Positions 25,011-34,677 of a stretch of 64,000 bases of DNA are shown here, piece by piece. The number at the start of each line of letters is the position of its first letter. The first letter of the stretch is position 1. The notes below the pieces were generated by a model. That model worked only from the letters and a program-made list of their open reading frames with translations, searched no databases and was not told the DNA's origin. Origin of the DNA: JANELJ01 sp024511395 (GTDB lineage: Bacteria > Pseudomonadota > Gammaproteobacteria > GRL18); the NCBI GenBank assembly GCA_963681975.1, contig OY820613.1, forward strand, positions 3,224,001-3,288,000, given 5' to 3'. The translations under genes were made by a program, and so were the position numbers.

Positions 25011-25415
25011 ATGGTTACTGGAAATAAGTTCACCCGTAAGCACAGGCTGCTCCTTCCTTCAGATTATACGTTCGTTTTTAACCAACCGCTTCGTTCCTCA
25101 GATATATTACTTACGATTTTAGCCAAATATAATCCTGATACAGCTAACCCACGCCTTGGACTGGCCGTTGCCAAAAAATCGGTTAAGACTGCGTTTCAGA
25201 GAAACAGGATAAAACGCTTGGCCAAGGAATTTTTCCGCTTAAATCAGTATAAAATTGCCTGTGCGGATTATGTCTTACTGGTGCGACCCGGTATTGATAA
25301 AATGGATAATCAGGTAATTACCCAGTCTATATCCAAGCAATTGAATTATTTAAGAAAAAAGCTGACTAATATGGACAGAAAAGTGGATAAATTAAATAAG
25401 TCTGGTAAAAAATAA
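25011..25415 (+). CDS. rnpA: ribonuclease P protein component
   Basis: Protein subunit of RNase P, which matures tRNA 5' ends. The 134-residue product has the family start FTRKHRLLLPSDYTFVFNQP and the RNA-binding signature AVAKKSVKTAFQRNRIKRLA (RNR motif) near residue 60. The C-terminal tail is Lys-rich. It lies 191 bp after rpmH. Confidence 0.95.
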   Translation: MVTGNKFTRKHRLLLPSDYTFVFNQPLRSSDILLTILAKYNPDTANPRLGLAVAKKSVKTAFQRNRIKRLAKEFFRLNQYKIACADYVLLVRPGIDKMDNQVITQSISKQLNYLRKKLTNMDRKVDKLNKSGKK

Positions 25416-25570
25416 TTTAATTTTCAGCTCATATTTCAGGCAAATTAATGAAATCTTATAAAGCCATATGAGTCTGTATCTGGTAGAATCTGTTTCTTGA
25501 CTTCAAACTGTATAAGAACGCTTTGTGGGCCAGGTACTCAGATGAATAGTTTATATGAGTATTATCTGAC

Positions 25571-25828
25571 ATGACTATTTTCCAGAAAGTTACACTGGCG
25601 ATATTAAAGGGCTATCAATACCTGATCAGTCCGATATTGGGTAATAATTGCCGTTATTTACCCAGTTGTTCCTGTTATACCCATACAGCGATTGAACGTT
25701 TTGGGGTTTTAAAAGGCAGCTGGATGGGATTAAAACGTCTTTTAAGATGTCATCCCTTTCATCCCGGTGGTCTGGATCCGGTACCAGAAAAAGAAGATAT
25801 GCTGAAACAAAAAACCGATAAGTCATGA
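25571..25828 (+). CDS. yidD: membrane protein insertion efficiency factor YidD
   Basis: An 85-residue protein with the invariant YidD pattern: LKGYQYLISPILGNNCRYLP, SCSCYTHTAIERFG and RLLRCHPFHPGGLDPVPEK. It assists YidC-dependent membrane insertion. Placed as usual between rnpA and yidC. Confidence 0.95.
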   Translation: MTIFQKVTLAILKGYQYLISPILGNNCRYLPSCSCYTHTAIERFGVLKGSWMGLKRLLRCHPFHPGGLDPVPEKEDMLKQKTDKS

Positions 25829-25957
25829 ATAATAGTTTATTAAAACTGTCAGAAGGCTTAAACGGTTAGAATAGAAGAAAGTCAGAACGGTAAAATCAAA
25901 ACAAGCTTTAATAGTATTTTAAACCATTTAAAAATTAGTGATTAAAAAAGTCATACC

Positions 25958-27658
25958 ATGGATACACAACGTTTAATTTTATTTGCTGCATTTATGCTGG
26001 TTTCTATGTCCCTGTGGCAGTCCTGGCAATTACAGGTAAATCCGCCACCGCAACAAACCCAAAATCAGGGGCAGAATCAGGAAAAAACAGCCGTTTTAAT
26101 TCCAGAATCTAATGAACAGACAAAAGATAATAGTGATTTGCCTTCAGCACCTGTCAGTTCAGATTCCAGTGAACAGACTGCGACAGCACCTGAACCTGAA
26201 CCTGAACAGAAAATTCTCAGCGGTCAGTGGGTTAAAGTAAAAACCGATGTTTTTGATATTGAAATAGATACCATCGGCGGTGATATACATCGTGTAGCTT
26301 TACTGCAATACCCGGTAGATGTAAATACCGATCCCAGTCCTGTTGTATTAATGAATGATAAATCCGGTTTGTACTACGTCAGTCAGACAGGTCTGCTGGC
26401 CGCCAGTAAAGGCAATTATGCACCGGATCATAAAGTAAAATTTACTGCCCAGAAACTGAATTATGAACTGGGTACCAATAATGAACTGAAAGTGCCTTTA
26501 AGCTGGACTTCAGCTGATAGCAAATTTATCCTCACTAAAACCTATACTTTCTTCCCGGGTAAATATGAAATAAAAGTCGATCATACTATTACCAATAATA
26601 GTGATCTTGTCTGGAAAGGTTATCTGTATCGCCAGTTCCAGAGAACTGAAGTTGAAGATAAGAATCAAAGTAAATTCATTCATACCTATACCGGCACTAT
26701 GGTGTCTAAAGAAGGTGACGGCTTTGAAAAAATTGATTTTAACGAAATGCTGGAACAGAATTTTTCCATGCAGAATACCGGCGGCTGGGTATCCTTTATC
26801 CAGCATTATTTTATGTCGGTCTGGATTCCGCCTAAAGACAGCAGAGAAAATTATTATTCCCGGGTTACTAATAAAAACACGGCTAAACCCCGTTATATTA
26901 TCGGTACTATTACTTCAGAAAAACTGGTAGAACCAAAACAGCAGCTAGTATTAAGCGATACTCTGTTTATTGGCCCCAAACTGCAAGAACATATCAACGA
27001 TCTGGCCGAAGGACTGGACTCTACTGTTGATTATGGTTTCCTGTCTGTTATTGCCCATCCAATTTTCTGGCTGCTGACCCTTATCCAGGGGGTTGTAGGT
27101 AACTGGGGTGTGTCTATTATTCTGTTAACCATGGTAATTAAAGGAATGTTCTATAAATTATCGGAACATTCATATAAATCCATGGCGCATATGAGAAAAG
27201 TAGCTCCGAGATTAAAAGCCATTCAGGAACAGTATAAGGATAATCCTGGTGAAAAAAATAAAGCCATGATGGATCTGTATAAAAGAGAAAAGATCAATCC
27301 ATTAGGTGGTTGTTTACCGGTAGTAGTACAGATCCCGGTCTTTATTTCACTATATTGGGTATTACTGGAAAGTGTGGAAATGCGTCAGGCTGATTTTGCA
27401 TTGTGGATTAATAACCTGTCTGCGCCGGACCCTTATTATGTATTGCCATTGATTATGGGTGTTTCCATGTTTGTACAGCAAAAGCTGAATCCTGCACCAA
27501 TGGAGCCGGTACAGGCCAAGGTTATGATGGCATTACCGTTTATCTTTACGGTATTCTTTGCCTTCTTCCCATCGGGCCTGGTGTTATACTGGGTAGTCAA
27601 TAACCTGCTGTCAATTAGCCAGCAATGGTATATTACTAAAAAAATAGAGAATGCCTGA
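25958..27658 (+). CDS. yidC: membrane protein insertase YidC
   Basis: Inner-membrane insertase and chaperone. At 566 residues it is the long gammaproteobacterial form. It has an N-terminal helix (LILFAAFMLVSMSLWQSW), a Gln/Glu/Pro-rich linker, and a large periplasmic domain (KVKTDVFDIEIDTIGGDIHR onwards). The conserved C-terminal five-helix core begins near residue 360 (PIFWLLTLIQGVVGNWGVSI) and includes NPLGGCLPVVVQIPVFISLY. The gene overlaps mnmE by 8 bp. Confidence 0.96.
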   Translation: MDTQRLILFAAFMLVSMSLWQSWQLQVNPPPQQTQNQGQNQEKTAVLIPESNEQTKDNSDLPSAPVSSDSSEQTATAPEPEPEQKILSGQWVKVKTDVFDIEIDTIGGDIHRVALLQYPVDVNTDPSPVVLMNDKSGLYYVSQTGLLAASKGNYAPDHKVKFTAQKLNYELGTNNELKVPLSWTSADSKFILTKTYTFFPGKYEIKVDHTITNNSDLVWKGYLYRQFQRTEVEDKNQSKFIHTYTGTMVSKEGDGFEKIDFNEMLEQNFSMQNTGGWVSFIQHYFMSVWIPPKDSRENYYSRVTNKNTAKPRYIIGTITSEKLVEPKQQLVLSDTLFIGPKLQEHINDLAEGLDSTVDYGFLSVIAHPIFWLLTLIQGVVGNWGVSIILLTMVIKGMFYKLSEHSYKSMAHMRKVAPRLKAIQEQYKDNPGEKNKAMMDLYKREKINPLGGCLPVVVQIPVFISLYWVLLESVEMRQADFALWINNLSAPDPYYVLPLIMGVSMFVQQKLNPAPMEPVQAKVMMALPFIFTVFFAFFPSGLVLYWVVNNLLSISQQWYITKKIENA

Positions 27659-29018
27659 TCATTCTATTAGTACTATTGCCGCATTAGCCACCGCCCCCGG
27701 TCGAGGGGGCGTGGGCATTATCAGACTGTCCGGCCCCCGATCTTTAAATATTGCCGAACATATCATTAAACAGACTCCGAAACCCCGATTTGCCCATTAC
27801 CTGCCTTTTTATAGTCAAAATAAACAGATTATAGATTCCGGTATTGTTCTGTATTTTCCCAGGCCCAATTCCTTTACCGGTGAAGATGTGGTTGAATTAC
27901 AGGGACATGGCGGCCCGGTGGTCATGGATATGTTATTACAGGAAGTGTTTGCCCTGGGAGCAGAACCGGCCAAACCGGGGGAATTCAGTGAACGGGCTTT
28001 TCTAAATGACAAGCTGGATCTGGCCCGGGCAGAAGCCATTGCGGATCTCATTGAAGCCAGCAGTGAACAGGCGGCCCGTTCTGCACTGCGCTCCCTGCAG
28101 GGCGAATTTTCCCGGTTAATTCATGAACAGGTTGAAGCTTTAATCCAGTTGCGGATTTATGTTGAGTCGGCCATTGATTTTCCGGAAGAAGAAATTGATT
28201 TTTTATCTGATTGCAAGGTAGAAAAAGATACCCAGAAAATATTAACAGATCTGAATGCCATTTTTAAAAAAGCACAACAGGGCTGTTTAATTCGTGAAGG
28301 GATGACTGTAGCCATCGCCGGACAGCCTAATGCCGGAAAATCCAGCCTGCTTAATGCGCTGTCTGGTAAAGAGTCTGCTATTGTGACAGATATTGCCGGT
28401 ACCACCCGTGATGTATTAAAAGAAGAAATTAATATTGACGGTATGCCGCTGCATATTATTGATACAGCTGGTTTAAGGGAAAGTGATTGTGAAGTAGAAA
28501 AAATCGGTATAAAACGCGCCTGGGATGTCATAGAAAATGCCGATCAAATTCTAATGGTTGTGGATGAATCCTGTATTGATGATCCGCAGCAGCAGACAGT
28601 CAATGAACAGCTAATGGCTCAGTTTCCTGAATCCATAGATATTATTATAATTCATAATAAAATCGATCTAGCAGACAAAATACCATCAATCAATCACTCT
28701 GAACATCAAACAGAAATTTACCTTTCTGCCAAACAAAATGCCGGTATTGAATTATTAAAAGACCACTTAAAACAATGCATGGGATTTCAAAGTGCCGGCG
28801 AAGGAACCTTTATGGCCAGACGCAGACACCTGGAAGCCATACAGAAAGCCATCCAGAATGTAGAAAATGGACTGCTTCAATTACAGGAGTTTTCAGCCGG
28901 CGAACTGCTGGCCGAAGAACTCCGTCTTGCCCAGAATGCCCTGTCTGAAATTACCGGAGAATTTACTTCGGATGACTTACTTGGAAGAATTTTTACCAGT
29001 TTTTGTATTGGAAAATAA
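27651..29018 (+). CDS. mnmE: tRNA uridine-5-carboxymethylaminomethyl modification GTPase
   Basis: GTPase that, with MnmG, forms the cmnm5 modification at U34 of certain tRNAs. The 455-residue product starts with the folate-binding domain (IAALATAPGRGGVGIIRLSG). G-domain motifs are GQPNAGKSSLLNAL, TDIAGTTRD, DTAGLR and NKID, and the protein ends in the essential FCIGK. Its partner mnmG normally follows closely; here about 20 kb of accessory DNA separates them. Confidence 0.96.
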   Translation: MPDHSISTIAALATAPGRGGVGIIRLSGPRSLNIAEHIIKQTPKPRFAHYLPFYSQNKQIIDSGIVLYFPRPNSFTGEDVVELQGHGGPVVMDMLLQEVFALGAEPAKPGEFSERAFLNDKLDLARAEAIADLIEASSEQAARSALRSLQGEFSRLIHEQVEALIQLRIYVESAIDFPEEEIDFLSDCKVEKDTQKILTDLNAIFKKAQQGCLIREGMTVAIAGQPNAGKSSLLNALSGKESAIVTDIAGTTRDVLKEEINIDGMPLHIIDTAGLRESDCEVEKIGIKRAWDVIENADQILMVVDESCIDDPQQQTVNEQLMAQFPESIDIIIIHNKIDLADKIPSINHSEHQTEIYLSAKQNAGIELLKDHLKQCMGFQSAGEGTFMARRRHLEAIQKAIQNVENGLLQLQEFSAGELLAEELRLAQNALSEITGEFTSDDLLGRIFTSFCIGK

Positions 29019-29078
29019 AATAACTGCTTGTTGTATAAAAAGAAAGATTATTAATCTATAAATTATACAGGACGATTG

Positions 29079-29477
29079 TTGAAAACTTTATTATTTTTAG
29101 CCGCTGTTTTTCTGCTTAATTCATTATATGCTTTTGATTCTGAAATAAAAGCACCCCTTGTGTTTACTGTAGAAGAAACATAGTGGCTAAAAGAACATGC
29201 AGAGATCAGGGTGGCATCTGATCCGGATTTTCCACTGGTAGAATGGCTGGATGATAATAATCAGTTCTAGGGAGTTGCAATTGATTATCTCAGGATACTG
29301 GAAAAAAAATTACCGGTTAAATTTATTCCGGTAAGAAAAAAATCCTGGTCTGATATTTTACAGGGAATGAATGATCAAAAAATTGACCTGATATTTCAGC
29401 CAGCCTATCACCCCCGGGTAAACAGAATAGAGCTATTATGGAAACAGTTACATGATACCGTAATCAGAAATCATTGA
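29079..29477 (+). pseudogene. decayed periplasmic solute-binding/sensor domain
   Basis: Starting at a TTG, the frame encodes a signal peptide (LLFLAAVFLLNSLYAF). It then follows the start of a family-3 solute-binding domain: WLKEHAEIRVASDPDFPLVE, GVAIDYLRILEKKLPVKFIP and MNDQKIDLIFQPAYHPR. In-frame TAG codons interrupt it after VEET and after DDNNQF, and it breaks off at 29477. Such domains are often the input part of membrane sensor kinases or diguanylate cyclases. A receiver-domain remnant follows, so this may be what is left of a hybrid sensor gene after a large deletion. Confidence 0.7.
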
Positions 29478-29522
29478 CATTCAACAATGAAAAGCCTAAT
29501 AATTCAACAGAAAAGGTTATAG

Positions 29523-29789
29523 GGTGGACACCTTTTAGCCGCCGCCAGAGAATTTCAACCGGAACTGATTTTTAAGGATGTTATGATGCTGGATATGAGC
29601 GGCGATGAAGCTATAGCTGAAATTCGTGAAGATCCGTAACTGGCCTCTATTTCCTACGTGTTTATGACAGCTATTGTAACCAAAGCGGAAACCAAAGATA
29701 CGGGACATAATATCGGTGGTAATGAGTTTCTGGCCAAGCTGGTAAAAACAGAAGAATTAATTGAAACCATAGAGCGCATACTTGGCTGA
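29523..29789 (+). pseudogene. response-regulator receiver domain remnant
   Basis: The frame ending at 29789 reads LAAAREFQPELIFKDVMMLD, MSGDEAIAEIREDP, then a TAA, then YVFMTAIVTKAETKDTGHNI, GGNEFLAKLVKTEELIETIE. This is a CheY-like receiver domain with phospho-acceptor region (KDVMMLDMSG), the Thr (MTA) and a K-to-L change in the usual KPV motif. One internal stop and no start codon mark it as a remnant. Its stop overlaps the TTG start of the GIY-YIG gene. Confidence 0.75.
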
Positions 29790-30042
29790 TAAAAACCTTT
29801 CTGAAAACTGGTCAGTCTATATTATTGCCTGTACTGACGGTTCATTATATACCGGTATCAGTACTGATGTAGAACGCCGCTTTGAACAGCATAAAAATAA
29901 AAAAGGAGCAAAATACTTTTATTCTCATATTCCGCAAAAGATTGTCTATATAGAAAACAATCACACAAGAAGTTCAGCCAGTAAAAGAGAATGTAGTATT
30001 AAAGCATTAAGTAAAATTCAAAAGCAGAAGTTGTTAATATAA
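29782..30042 (+). CDS. GIY-YIG nuclease-domain protein (UPF0213-like)
   Basis: An 86-residue single-domain protein: WSVYIIACTDGSLYTGISTD is the GIY-YIG core (VYI ... YTG), followed by VERRFEQHKNKKGAKY with the catalytic Arg. The Glu is expected in the C-terminal half (SSASKRECSIKALSK). The start is a TTG at 29782 that overlaps the receiver remnant. Close relatives are widespread small proteins of uncertain function, possibly in DNA repair. Confidence 0.8.
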   Translation: MADKNLSENWSVYIIACTDGSLYTGISTDVERRFEQHKNKKGAKYFYSHIPQKIVYIENNHTRSSASKRECSIKALSKIQKQKLLI

Positions 30043-30151
30043 TTGTGAATTAAAGTAGGACATATTACATTGAAAAAAGTTGTGTTTAGCAATAATTGAC
30101 AAAGTGTGTCATAATCAAAGCAGGAATTGATTTTGATAATAGGTAAATATT

Positions 30152-30193
30152 ATGGCAACAATGAATGTATCGCTCCCTAATACCATGAAAGAT
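30152..30193 (+). pseudogene. ParD-type antitoxin, first 14 codons only
   Basis: ATMNVSLPNTMKD is the typical beginning of ParD ribbon-helix-helix antitoxins. The frame is cut after Asp by the left end of the IS3-family element. The rest of the antitoxin and its toxin are not seen in the window. Confidence 0.7.
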
Positions 30194-30428
30194 TGATCTG
30201 TCAACACTTTCCCGGACACTTTTTTTAAGCCATTTTCTGTAGTTCTTCGTAATCTTTAGGTGATAAATAATCATTGGCAGAATGCAGTCTTTCCCTGTTA
30301 TAAAAGACTTCAATATATTCAAATATCACCTGTTTAACTTCATCCCTGGTTCTGAATTTCTGATGATGCACCAACTCTGTTCTCAGTGTATGGAAAAAGC
30401 TTTCTGATACAGCATTGACGCTCCTATG

Positions 30429-31487
30429 TCAAGTAAGCAAGGCAGCGTCCTTCAAATCAGCCAGAATAATTGGATATAACTCTCTAATAATATAACGCTT
30501 CAAACATCGATGGATCTCTTTTAATGATTTAGCCTCTAATGTTCTTCGAGCGACATATTCCCGGGTACGTGGATCACTTCGCATATGAACCATGGCAATC
30601 GTCCATAATGCATTATTAGCATCCCGATTACCTCCACGGTTAAGTTGGTGACGAACGGTTTTACCCGAGGAAGCCTCTAAAGGATTAACACCACATAATG
30701 AAGCTAAGGCTGCTTCATTACGTAGACGTTCTGGGTTATCACCAGCAACGGCCAGTAATGTTGCCGCTGTTTGAGGGCCAATACCAAATTGTTCCGGCAT
30801 TCGTTTGGCACCACGTTTTGTTAATTGCTCCAGGGTTTTATCCAGTTCTTTCAGCTCTTCTGTAAGGGAGAGCCAGCGTTTCGCTAATAAACGGAGAGTG
30901 GTAGCCAATGTAACTAACCAACTTGATTCTCCAGGTGTTCGCAGGTAAGCGCAGCTATTAACACATTCTGCAGGCTTTGACTTCCATAATTTTGAACGTA
31001 TATTATCAGGGGCAGAAATAAGCAAAGCCCGGATCTGATTAATGGCCTGTGTCCGTGCCTTAACGGCGCTACGCCTGGCAACAGAGACAATCCGCATAGC
31101 TTCAGCAGCACCAGAGTGTAATTTAGGTATTGCACATACGTTACCCGATAAAACAGTGCGTGCAGCATTTTCTGCATCTGTTGGATCGGACTTACCACGA
31201 AAGCGACGCATTGAACGGTCAGGTCGATTAATTTCAAAGACCTGAACTTTTTGTTTAGAAATAAATCGTGCCAAACCCGCACCATAAGTTCCTGTACCTT
31301 CAATGCCTGCTCGTCGCAGGTTACCAAAAGATTGTGCCCATTTAAATAACTGCTGATAACCCGTAGTATTCGTCTCTATCGATAAATTTCCCAGATATTT
31401 TCCAAATCCATCAATAAGCACTGCAATATGTTTATCCAAATGGGTATCAACACCAGGGATAACTTCATTTTGAAGTTTTTTGTTCAT
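30429..31487 (-). CDS. IS110-family DEDD transposase
   Basis: The 352-residue recombinase is intact. The DEDD residues are visible in PGVDTHLDKHIAV (D), AGIEGTGTYGAGL (E) and GKSDPTDAENAAR (D, D). The C-terminal Tnp20 domain has EQFGIGPQTAATLLAVAGDN and LASLCGVNPLEASSGKT with the catalytic Ser. The ATG at 31487 has GGGAGG 7-8 bases upstream and is chosen over an upstream start at 31511. Confidence 0.9.
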   Translation of the reverse strand: MNKKLQNEVIPGVDTHLDKHIAVLIDGFGKYLGNLSIETNTTGYQQLFKWAQSFGNLRRAGIEGTGTYGAGLARFISKQKVQVFEINRPDRSMRRFRGKSDPTDAENAARTVLSGNVCAIPKLHSGAAEAMRIVSVARRSAVKARTQAINQIRALLISAPDNIRSKLWKSKPAECVNSCAYLRTPGESSWLVTLATTLRLLAKRWLSLTEELKELDKTLEQLTKRGAKRMPEQFGIGPQTAATLLAVAGDNPERLRNEAALASLCGVNPLEASSGKTVRHQLNRGGNRDANNALWTIAMVHMRSDPRTREYVARRTLEAKSLKEIHRCLKRYIIRELYPIILADLKDAALLT

Positions 31488-31707
31488 GGCCAACACCTCC
31501 CAAAAAAGCATAAGTCAGGTATCACCAATCCGAATTACAGGACAGGACACTCAAGATGCAAAACAAAGCTCCTATTAGGTCACAAGTAATCGGCCCAGTG
31601 ACGCCTGGGGAACGTCAACTCCAATCGACAGGTCAATACAAAGGCAACAAGGCCAATCCCAGCATGGGTCAGATTGGGATGACGTTTATGGGTATTATAA
31701 ACTGAGT
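31488..31707 (-). ncRNA. candidate bridge RNA region of the IS110 element
   Basis: IS110-group elements encode a structured guide RNA in the non-coding stretch upstream of the transposase. This 220-bp stretch is in the right place and size. It contains GCTCCTATTAGGTCA near 31570, which resembles GCTCCTATGTCA at the opposite end of the element (about 30420), as a donor-guide pairing might. The RNA itself and its exact ends are inference. Confidence 0.4.
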
Positions 31708-32481
31708 GTCCCGGCAATTACCCTTGTGACTCATGGACTGAATAATGCCATGGTCACCTAATAATTTACGATGACTATCCGAAGCATACTGGCTGCCTCT
31801 GTCGGTATGCCAGACAAGCCCTTTAGATGGTTTTCGTTTCCATATGGCCATGAACAAAGCATCATTAACCAACTGGGTTTTCATTGTTTTATCCATTGAC
31901 CAGCCAATAACCATTCTGGAAAACAGGTCGATAACAACAGCCAGATATAACCAGCCCTCATCGGTCGCAATATAGGTGATATCACCTACAAAGTAGCGGT
32001 CAGGCTCTGTAACATTAAACTGATGGTCTAACAGGTTATCTGCAATCGGCTTATTATGGGAAGAATCTGTCGTTGCCCTGAATTTCTTTCTGGTTTTACA
32101 GTAAAGTCCTGCCTTTTTCATAAGGCGGATAATTCGCCGACGACTCACCTGAAACCCCTGTTCTGACAGCTTTCGTTTAAGGCGACGGCTGCCATAAGTT
32201 ACACGACTTTGCTTAAACAAGCTCTTCAGCCTTTCTGTCAGTGTCTTATTTTCTTCTTCACGGGCAGTTTTAGGGGCTGCCTGCCAGTCATAATAGGAAC
32301 TGCGTGATACTGACATAAACCGGCATAATTCTGCTACAGGATAATCTACAGAGTGTTGCTTTATCCAGGCATATTTAACTCGATTTCTCTGGCGAAATAT
32401 GCCGTCGCTTTTTTTAACAGGTCACGCTCCCGGGTTACCCTGGCCAGTTCTTTTTTCAGACGCTTTACTTCATCGTAAATA

Positions 32482-33979
32482 GTTCAACCTGAATAATACC
32501 GTTTTAAGCCTGACATCAAGCCAGGTTTAAAGCAGCTGATTGCCCCGGTTTGATAAAAGACCCCATCAAACCGGAAATAATTTTGAGCCACAAAAGCCGG
32601 AGCTTATTGAGGATCTTTCTTAAGTTATGTCCAGCGGCTACCATAACCACATTAATGGCATCACCGACTGCACCTTTGAGGTAGCAGCAATCTAAACGGC
32701 CATTGTTTTTCATATGACCGATTTCAGGCTCAATCGCACTGCGCCGTTTTAATGCCTTTTTAATACTTCGGGTAACGCCTCGCTTCTGACCTGAGATAAA
32801 AACTTTAGTGTCTTTTACTTCATGTCCACGATAACCCCGGTCAACAAAGCATTGTTCCGGCTGTACGGCTGTAAACTGTTTTATCTGTTCCAGTTGTGGC
32901 AGCAAGGTATGTCCATCATAAGGATTGCCCGGACAACTTTGAGCACCAATAACAAAGCCTTCCTTGTTAGTTACCGCGATACTGGTTTTAACTCCAAATT
33001 CATAAGGCTTATGAGCTTTGCCTTTACTGATACACTCGACTTCAGGAGCATGTAAACTGTAAAGCTTGTTCTTACTGTGCTGCTCCTGCTCAATCAGTTT
33101 CTGAGCCTGTTTTAGAGCTACTTCAAACAATGACTGAATATCGACAGAATAATTGGGCAGTTGTCGTTCAATATCCCGTTTAACACGACCTAAACGGGAT
33201 TTCAGTTTATTGTTTATTTTCTTCATGCGTTTAAACTGTTTTGCATGAGCATAACGACTGGCCATTAGTACATATTGCGGCCCAACCCGATTATAGTTCT
33301 GGCGCAGTTTAATACCGTGCTCTTTGGACAGTTTAATCAGGTTTTCTCTGGCTTTGTTCAGGAGCTTTGAATCGGTTGGAAAAGCGATGTTCTTTTCCTG
33401 TACGGTAGTATCTACCGTGACTTTCTTTAAACTGCCGGGCTTTATGGTTTTACTCTTTAGTCCGGCTTTAATGGTTTCAATCAGTAATTTTTCACTGCCT
33501 GATTTACCCGGCCGGTTACGCCATTTGGTCATGGTCACAGGGTGTATGGGCATCTTATGCTGAAAGTATTCTTCACCACAGAAATACTGCCAGTACGGAT
33601 TTTCTGTCCAGCCTTTTACTACCTGTTCATCCGATAAATCATGCAGGTGTTTCAGGTAATGCAATCCTGCAATCAATCGAGTGCGTATGGCAGGAACACC
33701 TTTAGTGGATACAAACAGAGCGCCCCATTCTTTATCAGGACTTTCCCAATCTATGTGTTTTGATAACTTAATCAACTCATGGTTTATGTCCAGCATGTTT
33801 TCAAGGCGCATCCTGAACAGGTCTTCCTGAGGTATTTTTGGCTGTTTCTTTGGCTTCATTCTGGTCTGGAAATTTGCAAGGTAATAAGGCTTATTTTACC
33901 AAAAACCTGCAAATTTAACACCCACAAATCGCCAATATTTCTTTATAAATCAATGCACTATGATTTATTCAGGTCGGAC
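32482..33979 (-). mobile_element. IS5/IS1182-like element, copy 4
   Basis: Full length (1498 bp). Flanks are TAAATA (32476-32481) and TAATTA (33980-33985), one central mismatch. Left of it is IS3 orfA, right of it an unrelated membrane-protein gene without its 5' end. The copy therefore marks a rearrangement junction and not a simple insertion. Confidence 0.9.
32516..33859 (-). CDS. IS5/IS1182-like transposase, copy 4
   Basis: Intact 447-residue frame with all three catalytic residues. It differs from copy 3 by a few substitutions (for example KNNGRLDCCYLKG for KNDGRLDRCYLKG). Confidence 0.9.
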   Translation of the reverse strand: MKPKKQPKIPQEDLFRMRLENMLDINHELIKLSKHIDWESPDKEWGALFVSTKGVPAIRTRLIAGLHYLKHLHDLSDEQVVKGWTENPYWQYFCGEEYFQHKMPIHPVTMTKWRNRPGKSGSEKLLIETIKAGLKSKTIKPGSLKKVTVDTTVQEKNIAFPTDSKLLNKARENLIKLSKEHGIKLRQNYNRVGPQYVLMASRYAHAKQFKRMKKINNKLKSRLGRVKRDIERQLPNYSVDIQSLFEVALKQAQKLIEQEQHSKNKLYSLHAPEVECISKGKAHKPYEFGVKTSIAVTNKEGFVIGAQSCPGNPYDGHTLLPQLEQIKQFTAVQPEQCFVDRGYRGHEVKDTKVFISGQKRGVTRSIKKALKRRSAIEPEIGHMKNNGRLDCCYLKGAVGDAINVVMVAAGHNLRKILNKLRLLWLKIISGLMGSFIKPGQSAALNLA

Positions 33980-34618
33980 TAATTATCAGCTAACCGCCGT
34001 TTTACTGGTGGCTGTTGGGCTGTATCTCAGTACTTATCTGACCGTTAACCTCAATAAAAATCTGCCCGGTGTCTTTATGGTCATGGGGCTGACTCTGGTT
34101 TCTGCCGCCGGAGCCGTCAGTGATGTTCTAGCGACTACCGTTATACAAAGCCTGATTTTCGGTATTATTATTGCCACATTGTGCCAGGCACTGGTGTATC
34201 CTTTCTTTCCCGAAGATCCCCTGCCACCTCAGGCCGCACCGCCAAAGGAGCAGACTAAAAATGCCGAACAGTCCAACTGGATCGCCATTTGCAGCACCCT
34301 GATTGTGCTGCCGGCCTATCTGCTGGTACTCATAAATCCCGCCATGTATATGCCATACTGCTCTGGCTGGGGCTGGGGATCTGGCCGACTCTGTGGATGT
34401 TTTTCTGGTGGATGTTATTGATCAGCCTTTATTTTTCCAGCAAAATCTATCTGCTGGTAGGCACTATCGGTTATTATATGCGTCACCGCTTCGGCGTTAA
34501 GCAGACCAGAATGCTGGCCCATCTGCTGACCTTCAGCATTGTTATGGTTATGCTGCTGGTAGATAATATGGCGCAGATTTCCCTATGTCAACATAGTTGC
34601 TATAATCAACACCATTAA
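33980..34618 (+). pseudogene. multi-pass membrane protein (DUF2955/FUSC-like), truncated and frameshifted
   Basis: The 5' end is missing at the IS. The frame has several hydrophobic helices (LTAVLLVAVGLYLSTYLTV, VFMVMGLTLVSAAGAVSDVL, VIQSLIFGIIIATLCQALV), a cytoplasmic-looking charged segment, then another helix ending near VLINPAMYM. There a frameshift near 34345 is needed to continue as AILLWLGLGIWPTLWMFFWW and YLLVGTIGYYMRHRFGVKQT in the frame that stops at 34618. The helix arrangement resembles FUSC/DUF2955 efflux-associated proteins; the assignment is tentative. Confidence 0.55.
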
Positions 34619-34677
34619 CAGTAGCTCCTGGAGCAAACTTAATCAATACACCGATTAAAACAAATGAGGCACAAAAA

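Larger units (their letters stand above)
30418..31707 (-). mobile_element. IS110-family element inserted in IS3 orfB
   Basis: About 1290 bp. The ends are inferred from the break in the IS3 orfB motif and are accurate to one or two bases. No long terminal repeats are seen, as expected for IS110. A 220-bp non-coding segment lies between the transposase start and the upstream end. Confidence 0.8.
30225..32316 (-). pseudogene. IS3 orfB transposase split by an IS110 element
   Basis: The N-terminal part (32316-31708) starts with FMSVSRSSYYDW and contains YFVGDITYIATDEGWLYLAV (first D) and WHTDRGSQYAS (second D), reaching SMSHKGNCRD. The C-terminal part resumes at about 30417 with NAVSESFFHTLRTEL (catalytic E) and ends DYLSPKDYEELQKMA. 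IS110 sits precisely between the Asp and Asn of the conserved GNCRDNAVSES motif. Confidence 0.85.
30194..32481 (-). mobile_element. IS3-family element, interrupted by IS110 and cut by an IS5-like copy
   Basis: The left end (from TGATCTGTCAACACTTTCCC) lies inside the parD remnant. The element carries orfB split by an IS110 copy and the 3' part of orfA (VKRLKKELARVTRERDLLKK, from about 32481). The IS5-like copy 4 replaces the rest, so the other terminus is missing. It is a three-layer nest: parD, IS3, IS110. Confidence 0.8.
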
